A stretch of 64,000 nt of DNA, from assembly GCA_028583605.1 (NCBI GenBank), contig CM053327.1, positions 19,331,629 through 19,395,628 of the forward strand, in the 5' to 3' direction. How positions within the stretch are numbered: position 1 is the first letter of the stretch; each line of letters begins with the position of its first letter. Under the pieces are notes generated by a model. That model was not told where the DNA came from. It was given only the letters and a program-made list of their open reading frames with translations, and searched no databases. Positions 58,431-64,000 of this stretch are shown in pieces. This DNA is from Dastarcus helophoroides. Taxonomy: Eukaryota; Arthropoda; Insecta; Coleoptera; Bothrideridae. The position numbers and the translations under genes are program-made.

Positions 58431-59329
58431 AAAATTTAGCCATGACACACAACTGGCAAAGCTCAAGCTCCTAAATGATCCCAACATTGTTAAAGTAATG
58501 TAGCTACTTTGAAAACTTCATTTTCATTGCCAGCGGTAAAACTCGGAGCTTACTGCTATTCGAGTTATACTGCAAGCTGCTTTTCTAACCACCAATATGA
58601 AATATGGGGTCAGTAATTCACTTCGCAGTGAGTTCCACAAAGACGATATTCGGTAATGTGAAATGTATATTGTATTATTTACATACTTCCAAGATACTAT
58701 ATTCCCCTTTCAGATACGAATACTAAACTCTGACATTTATTTTATGCTTTCAAGGGCTTTAAAAGTTTATTCCCTTCCTCGAATTTATGGGTTTAAATAT
58801 TTATCCTTGAAAATCGATAACAGTTGTAGCACAGGCATTATCCTCGATTAAATTTAAACGAAATACTTTTCTTTAAATGTTATATGAATCAGTAATAGTC
58901 AAAAATTAGGCCTATTATGCATGAAATACGCATTAACAGAAGTTAGTAACCAGAAGTAACATAATTTACAATTCATAATATTCAATATTTGATAAACCTA
59001 ACATAGACGGTGGACGTGGGACGCGACTTACCCCGGCTTCGTCTGGGAAGACAATGTTTAGACTACAGCGTATTTTATTTACTTGTGTAGCATCCTTGAG
59101 TGATTCAACGGTAGCATGCAATAAATAAATAAATCATTATGTGAGTTTTGTTTAGAGTAATTTGTTTTCATATTTCTGAATACATATACAGTCTGTCATC
59201 TCATCTAAAAAATTTGAAACTTAGCAGCTTAGCAAAGTCCGTGAGGCCAACACAACTAACATATTCTAATGCACAGACCAATATGCTCCGGCATTTATTA
59301 GATTCAGAGTTTCGGTTCTAGAGACCCTT

Positions 59330-59700
59330 GGTCTCGACTTTGTTAGATCTCGTCAGTCTGGAATACACAACCTAAATCCGATAAATGCAATATGCATCTG
59401 GTGTTAATGAAGTTAGGAAACCAAAGACCGGTTTTGATCTTGTTACATCTCGTCAGTTTGATGTATCTAACTCGAATGGATACACCAAACTGACGAGATC
59501 TAACAAGATCGAAACCGGTCCTTGGTTTCCAAACTTTAAATCTAATAAATGTTCAAATCTATTGGTTTGTGACTTAGAATCCTTGTCTTCTGGAACCTTT
59601 CTAAAAAGCAATCTCTTTGCTAGGTGTTTGTGTTTCAACTGTTGACAGTTTAGTTACCTGTGATTCATTATACACGCCTAGAGGGCTGTAGTCCTTTACA
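59330..59700. repeat. Rearranged repeat containing a 52-bp-arm hairpin
   Basis: 59416-59467 and 59479-59530 are reverse complements with only a few mismatches and an 11-nt loop. The arms contain GATCTTGTTACATCTCGTCA and CTGACGAGATCTAACAAGAT. A further diverged copy lies at 59336-59360 and another at about 28921. The ACACGCCTAGAGGGCTGTAG block at about 59671 matches the complement of 29115-29135. The 86-codon frame across the hairpin is an artefact of the repeat. Confidence 0.8.
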
Positions 59701-59709
59701 TCCTGATTG

Positions 59710-62215
59710 TAGTCCAAGTTGAATTCTCTTGGCATATGATTTCTATTAGTGATATCGCGATACTTAAAGACATAACAATTTCTACAATTTATTTTAGCAG
59801 TAAAAAAATGGCATTTACCCAGGTTAAATAAAAATGATATTTTTTCACGGTTAAAAAACTGCTACATTTTCATATAACCACAGGTACTATAAAAATGTAA
59901 TGTTTTTTAATAGGCGAGTTGAATAAAATAGTTATATTACGTGTTCATAGAATTAAAATGGTTTAGAAAAGAATTATTTATTTTTTAATTGGCAAATCGT
60001 TTAGTTATCCTATTATTTGTTCTAAGAAAGTAGTAATTTATATATACAAATGTATACTTTAGTACAAAATTTTTATGAGGCCAATTTATGTTATGAGTGT
60101 AAATGTCTCGGTTAAGTATCGAAACTTCAGCGTTAACTTCCAAGTATTTCCCTACGACTTCGACGGTAAAATTATCATATTTCAGAGAATATCCGGAAGC
60201 CCAATGCAATAATTTTGATACTGGTAGTTAAATAAAACTGGAACTTTCTGTTTAAAAAAGTATAACGAATAGCTCCGGATATAAATTAAATTAAAAGTTT
60301 CAAAACCTGTTACGACACGTACTACGACTGCGGAAGTCTGAAAATATGGGACAAAAGAAGACACAACGTCACTAGTTCTACAAACATTGCAAGAAGTTAG
60401 ACTTGAGCTGCTACTTAGACCTCCAATCATGTTGGATTTTGCATAAGCTGCACGTGACAGGGGCTGTTCGATCCAGATAAGATGCCCTAGGCCTGCCCTC
60501 ATTCTCACAGCAGATTTAAAAGAAACTAAAAAATCTTATCGACTCGTCTAAGGCATTGCCATTCGCAGACTTACGGAACTGCATCTATTTGAAACCATTT
60601 TTAACGAGGCGACATTTAGAAGGCGAAAAATATAAATTCAGCTCCATTATTATTCTACAATTCTTTTGTAATTGTAGTAATTCCTTCAAGCTCTTAAGCT
60701 TGCCACCGACCTGTGAAACGTTCATTTCAAAGTCTTGAAACTCGTCGTGGAACTGCTTCAGTTCTTGGTAATTAAAATAAATGCATTTCTTATAACACCT
60801 AATGGTATTAGAGTATTTTTAGATTTATATTATTGGTAAAATGGATACCCAGTGAGTAAGTTTTATAACTTGAATTTAAAATTTCGACTTTTCTTTATTT
60901 TGAATTTCAATTTCGGGAAAAATGTAAAGTTGGACTTTAAATATTATTAGTTTTCAGTCAAACGTTTTAACTTCAGCAACGAACTCTTGGAATCTAGTAA
61001 AATTTTTAGATATCTACTTTATACTTAAGATTTTGGAAAGTAGGAAGAAAATTTGACTTGAATTTTTACTTCTTTTTTGAAATATTTTGTTTTCAATTGA
61101 ATATTTTGCTTAATTGAAAAAAAAAATTCTTTGCATTCTGATTTCAGTAATGGGAAACATAATGTGATGAAAAATATTTTTGGCAACGTATGCAGCATAA
61201 GGTATGTTTATGATAGGGATAGTTTAGAAGACTAAAGTAGATTTTTATATGTTTAATTTGAGGGCAAAATTTCTACTTTTTGTGGAGATTTGAAGTTCAA
61301 AGGAAGACTTTTGAATATAAGATTAACATATAGAAAAAAAAATTCAAAAATTTTACTGAAAGTTATGAAACCAATTACCGTGGCGTGCATTTTTTGTTTC
61401 ACCAAGGATTTAAAATTTCAACTGATGAGTATCAAAATATAGTTCTGATTTTTCAAAGCGCCTTAACTGACTTAATAAATATAAAATTTCTTAAAATCCA
61501 CTATCATTTTGAAAATGTGTTGTTCCACGTAAACACATGCAGTTAGTTACACACAAATGTAATAGTATTTGATAGAGGAATAAATTCTACAAATGATACT
61601 GACATAAAATACACGGTGTTTTATTTAAAATTTACAATTTACTAGCGTTTAAAACTTGTAATTATTTGGTTATAATTCTGGGAGACCCCGTAGTCAATTT
61701 TTTTACATGTACGACATAAAAACTATCAATCAGTAAACCTAATTTTGGTTTTAACGGTTGACATACGTGTTGAGAATATAAACGTTAAAATTCTTAATAC
61801 ATTTTCACAAAAATTGAAATATCTCAAAATCCCTAAGGTTTAGGTGAGGTAAACCTTAAATGAAGCTCGCTTGCATTTTGACCTTAGAAACCGAAAATGT
61901 AAAAAAGTATAGAGTGTTCCATTTATAAAAGTGAAACTTTGATACGTTTTGTGTTTGTGAGACACCCCTTACATTGTGAAACTTATTGTAAAATGTACCG
62001 CTAATGAATGTCTATCGATCCTCAAAACAAGACTTTCTTTTAAAATCAGGTAGTGTAGGCATAACTTTCCGTATCATATGACGAGAATAACCCTGTATAC
62101 AAGTTATAAATTTATTGCAACCATTATGGCAGAAACGAGATATTTATACGAGACAGTAATTTTTAGATGTTACAAATTGTTCAAAATGACCACTATTTTA
62201 GTTCAGAATAACTTT
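59710..62215. other. Intergenic, mostly unrecognised
   Basis: AT-rich. A 108-codon minus-strand frame at 60182-60508 has a serine-rich stretch (GGLSSSSSLTSCNVCRTSDV) and is not low-complexity overall, but I recognise no family. 60880-61350 is another low-complexity AT tract. AGAGTGTTCCATTTATAA near 61911 and CCCTGTATAC near 62091 resemble ends of small DNA elements without a proven pair. Confidence 0.3.
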
Positions 62216-62231
62216 TATACAGTCAAACCTG

Positions 62232-62292
62232 TTTTTGTGCGGTCTTTTTTTGTGCGCTTTTTTTTGTGCGATTCTTTTTTTGTGCGGTATAT
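62232..62292. promoter_or_regulatory. Four tandem TTTTTTGTGCG motifs inside the Tigger left end
   Basis: TTTTTGTGCG recurs four times at about 14-17 bp spacing (GTGCGG, GTGCGC, GTGCGA, GTGCGG). Repeats in this position often serve as transposase binding sites; that role here is inferred. Confidence 0.5.
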
Positions 62293-62640
62293 GAATATCG
62301 ACACATTGAATTTCGCCGAGAGATTAGGTCAATCTGAACTGTGTTGGCATCACTTTTTTTGCTGTCAGTGTGTATGTACACATTGCAACAGCCATTTTCA
62401 TACCTATTGCATCAGCCTATTTCATTAGGCATGCTCAATGTTCTTATGCATATATGTATTGCATCAGCCAATTTCAATACATACTGCGCCATCTAATAAC
62501 TTCAGTTAATTGCTGACCTTTTAACCATTAAGACAGGATTAATTTTATAGTGAGATTAAAGGTAAATTAATTGTTTTCCCTATTTAGATATAGTTTTTTA
62601 TGATTTTTATTTTATTTTTAGTCATAAGTACTCCCTTAAA

Positions 62641-64000
62641 ATGAATAATCGTAACCAAAAAAAAGTGAAAAGAAAGATAATTACATTAGAAACTAAAATT
62701 GCAATATTAAATAGACTAGCAGATGGTGAAGGATCCACAGCTCTTGGTAAAGAATATAAATTAGGTGAATCCACTGTAAGAGCAATACAAAAACGTGCAA
62801 GTAGAATAAATGAATCTAAAAATTCTGCAACAAACGAAAGTGGTAAAAGAATATCATATTCTAGAAATATTTTAATAGAGAAAACGGAAAAGGCCCTCAT
62901 ATTTTGGATTAACGACTCAACTCGAAAACGAATCCCCATCGACGGAGATTTAATTAAGGAGAAAGCTAAACAATATTTCAATCAGCTGAAGGATTTAGAA
63001 CCGTCTAGTTCCTCATCCCACTTTCAAAACCTGAAATTTTCTGCCAGCAATGGCTGGTTAACTGGATTTTTACGACGACAAGCACTTCACAATGTGAAGG
63101 TACAAGGCGAGGCCGCATCCGCCAATGAAACAGCTGCTAAGAATTATTGCAAAGTCCTAGCCAAAATTATTGATGACGGTGGATATTGCCCAGATCAAGT
63201 ATTTAATGCAGATGAAACTGGGTTATTTTGGAAAAAGATGCCCAGCCGAACGTTCATCGCCAAGTCTGAGAAAGCTGCAAGTGGTTTTAAGGCTGCAAAG
63301 GATCGAATTACATTCCTTCTTTGTAGTAATGCATCTGGTGCAAGAATGTTAAAACCACTTCTTATAAATAAAGCTTTGCACCCACGCGCGCTAAAAGACA
63401 TAAATTTAGCTGAACTTCCAGTGCATTTCTTGACCATTAAAAAGGCATGGGTCACATCAGCTGTTTTTACAACATGGTTCAACGATTGCTTCGTACCAGA
63501 AGTTGAAAAATATATGAGAGAGATGGGTCTTCCTTTTAAAGTGTTGTTAATTGTTGACAATGCACCCGGTCATCCTTGTTTAGAGCATCCTAATGTACAA
63601 GTAGTGTTTTTACCACCCAATACGACTAGCCTTATACAAACATTGGACCAGGGTATAATCGCAACTTTTAAGAAACACTATGTGAAAATAACTTTCAGAT
63701 ACATTTTGGAAAAACTAGAAAACGATGGAATAAGCCTGACTGAAGTATGGAAAAAGTTTTCGATTTTAGACTGCATAAACCACGCCACTGCAGCAATTAC
63801 TCAAATAAAACAACACACTTTAAATTCGTGCTGGAAAGCGGTCTGGCCTAAATGTGTCATTAATAGAAATGTAACCGACAACACGTCCACTTTATCATCA
63901 GATATCATTGTTCTAGCACATTAAATCTGCGGAGAAGGTTTTGACTCTTTCAGCGAAAATGATCTTATTGAAATGATTGAGGACGAAACCGTAAATGATA
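62641..64000 (+). pseudogene. Tigger/pogo transposase, one premature stop, 3' end outside window
   Basis: The frame is open for 427 codons. Residues 12-52 form a Psq/CENP-B-type first helix-turn-helix (ITLETKIAILNRLADGEGST). Residues 70-150 form the second DNA-binding domain, ending NGWLTGFLRR. The catalytic triad is Asp191 (FNADETGLFWKKMP), Asp306 (LLIVDNAPGHP) and Asp336 (LIQTLDQGI); 29 residues separate the last two, as in pogo-type DD29D enzymes. A TAA at 63922-63924 interrupts the reading, but the same frame continues with ICGEGFDSFSENDLIEMIED to the window end, the expected C-terminal tail. The copy is therefore young and broken by a single visible stop, most likely a point mutation. 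The core itself is intact, and a protein lacking only the tail could still be made. Confidence 0.92.

Larger units (their letters stand above)
62220..64000 (+). mobile_element. Tigger-type transposon, left end and most of the gene (cut by window end)
   Basis: The left tip CAGTCAAACCTGTTTTTGTG follows a TA (62218-62219) and has the CAGT opening common to pogo/Tigger ends. A nearly intact transposase begins about 420 bp inside. The right end lies beyond the window. Confidence 0.8.

Noticed and set aside
60182..60508. 108-residue minus-strand frame as a host exon
   Set aside because: No recognisable domain and no convincing splice context; left as unassigned sequence.
62622..63560. Minus-strand frames of 119-121 codons (62622-62981 and 63195-63560)
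   Set aside because: They lie antisense inside the well-supported Tigger transposase frame and show no family of their own.

Overview
This is a 64 kb stretch of AT-rich, intron-bearing, transposon-filled DNA from an animal nuclear genome. The mix of Tc1, mariner, pogo/Tigger and THAP-type DNA transposons, several kinds of non-LTR reverse transcriptase, a solo LTR and short fold-back elements points to an insect. I cannot name the order or species from the sequence. There are no operons, bacterial-type genes, CRISPR arrays or recognisable rRNA or tRNA genes.

The only host-type gene I can support is at 49655-51354 (+). Two exons, joined across an intron of about 1 kb with matching phase, encode a 226-residue protein that aligns along its length with 14-3-3 proteins and looks closest to the epsilon type. 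It is extremely divergent: most residues that bind phosphopeptides in 14-3-3 proteins appear to be changed. It may be a fast-evolving lineage-specific paralogue or a gene in decay.

Layout, left to right. 0-6.8 kb: a reverse transcriptase (RT) scrap, a perfect 27-bp hairpin, a degenerate ~140-bp tandem array, one copy of a ~0.5 kb repeat, and an RT 3' end. 8.5-16.1 kb: a Tc1 element (8497-10045), a ~1 kb long inverted repeat (10731-11708), the inverted partner of the 0.5 kb repeat, and a mariner-like element with ~280-bp terminal inverted repeats (14345-16082). 16-20.6 kb: decayed pogo-like and mariner scraps. 20.7-26 kb: a three-level nest in which a non-LTR RT is split by a pogo/Tigger element (TA duplication visible), which in turn carries a THAP-bearing element. 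26.5-36 kb: another RT 3' end, a mariner (30249-31827) containing a fold-back element, a solo LTR (33605-33966) and another mariner scrap. 36-48 kb: tandem duplications, a 2.56 kb element with terminal inverted repeats and a purine-rich core (38709-41264), and a second, opposite-facing copy of the tandem array. 49.6-53.4 kb: the 14-3-3-like gene, a second fold-back element and a Tc1 element. 56-57.3 kb: a non-LTR element with an open RNase H domain. 62.2 kb to the end: a nearly intact Tigger-type transposon cut by the window edge.

The two most unusual items are the divergent 14-3-3-like gene and the pair of ~335-340 bp fold-back elements (30450-30783 and 51480-51819). Each fold-back element is flanked by a 12-bp target duplication and carries inverted motifs that resemble a hammerhead ribozyme core. 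All assignments come from reading the sequence; no database search was possible.
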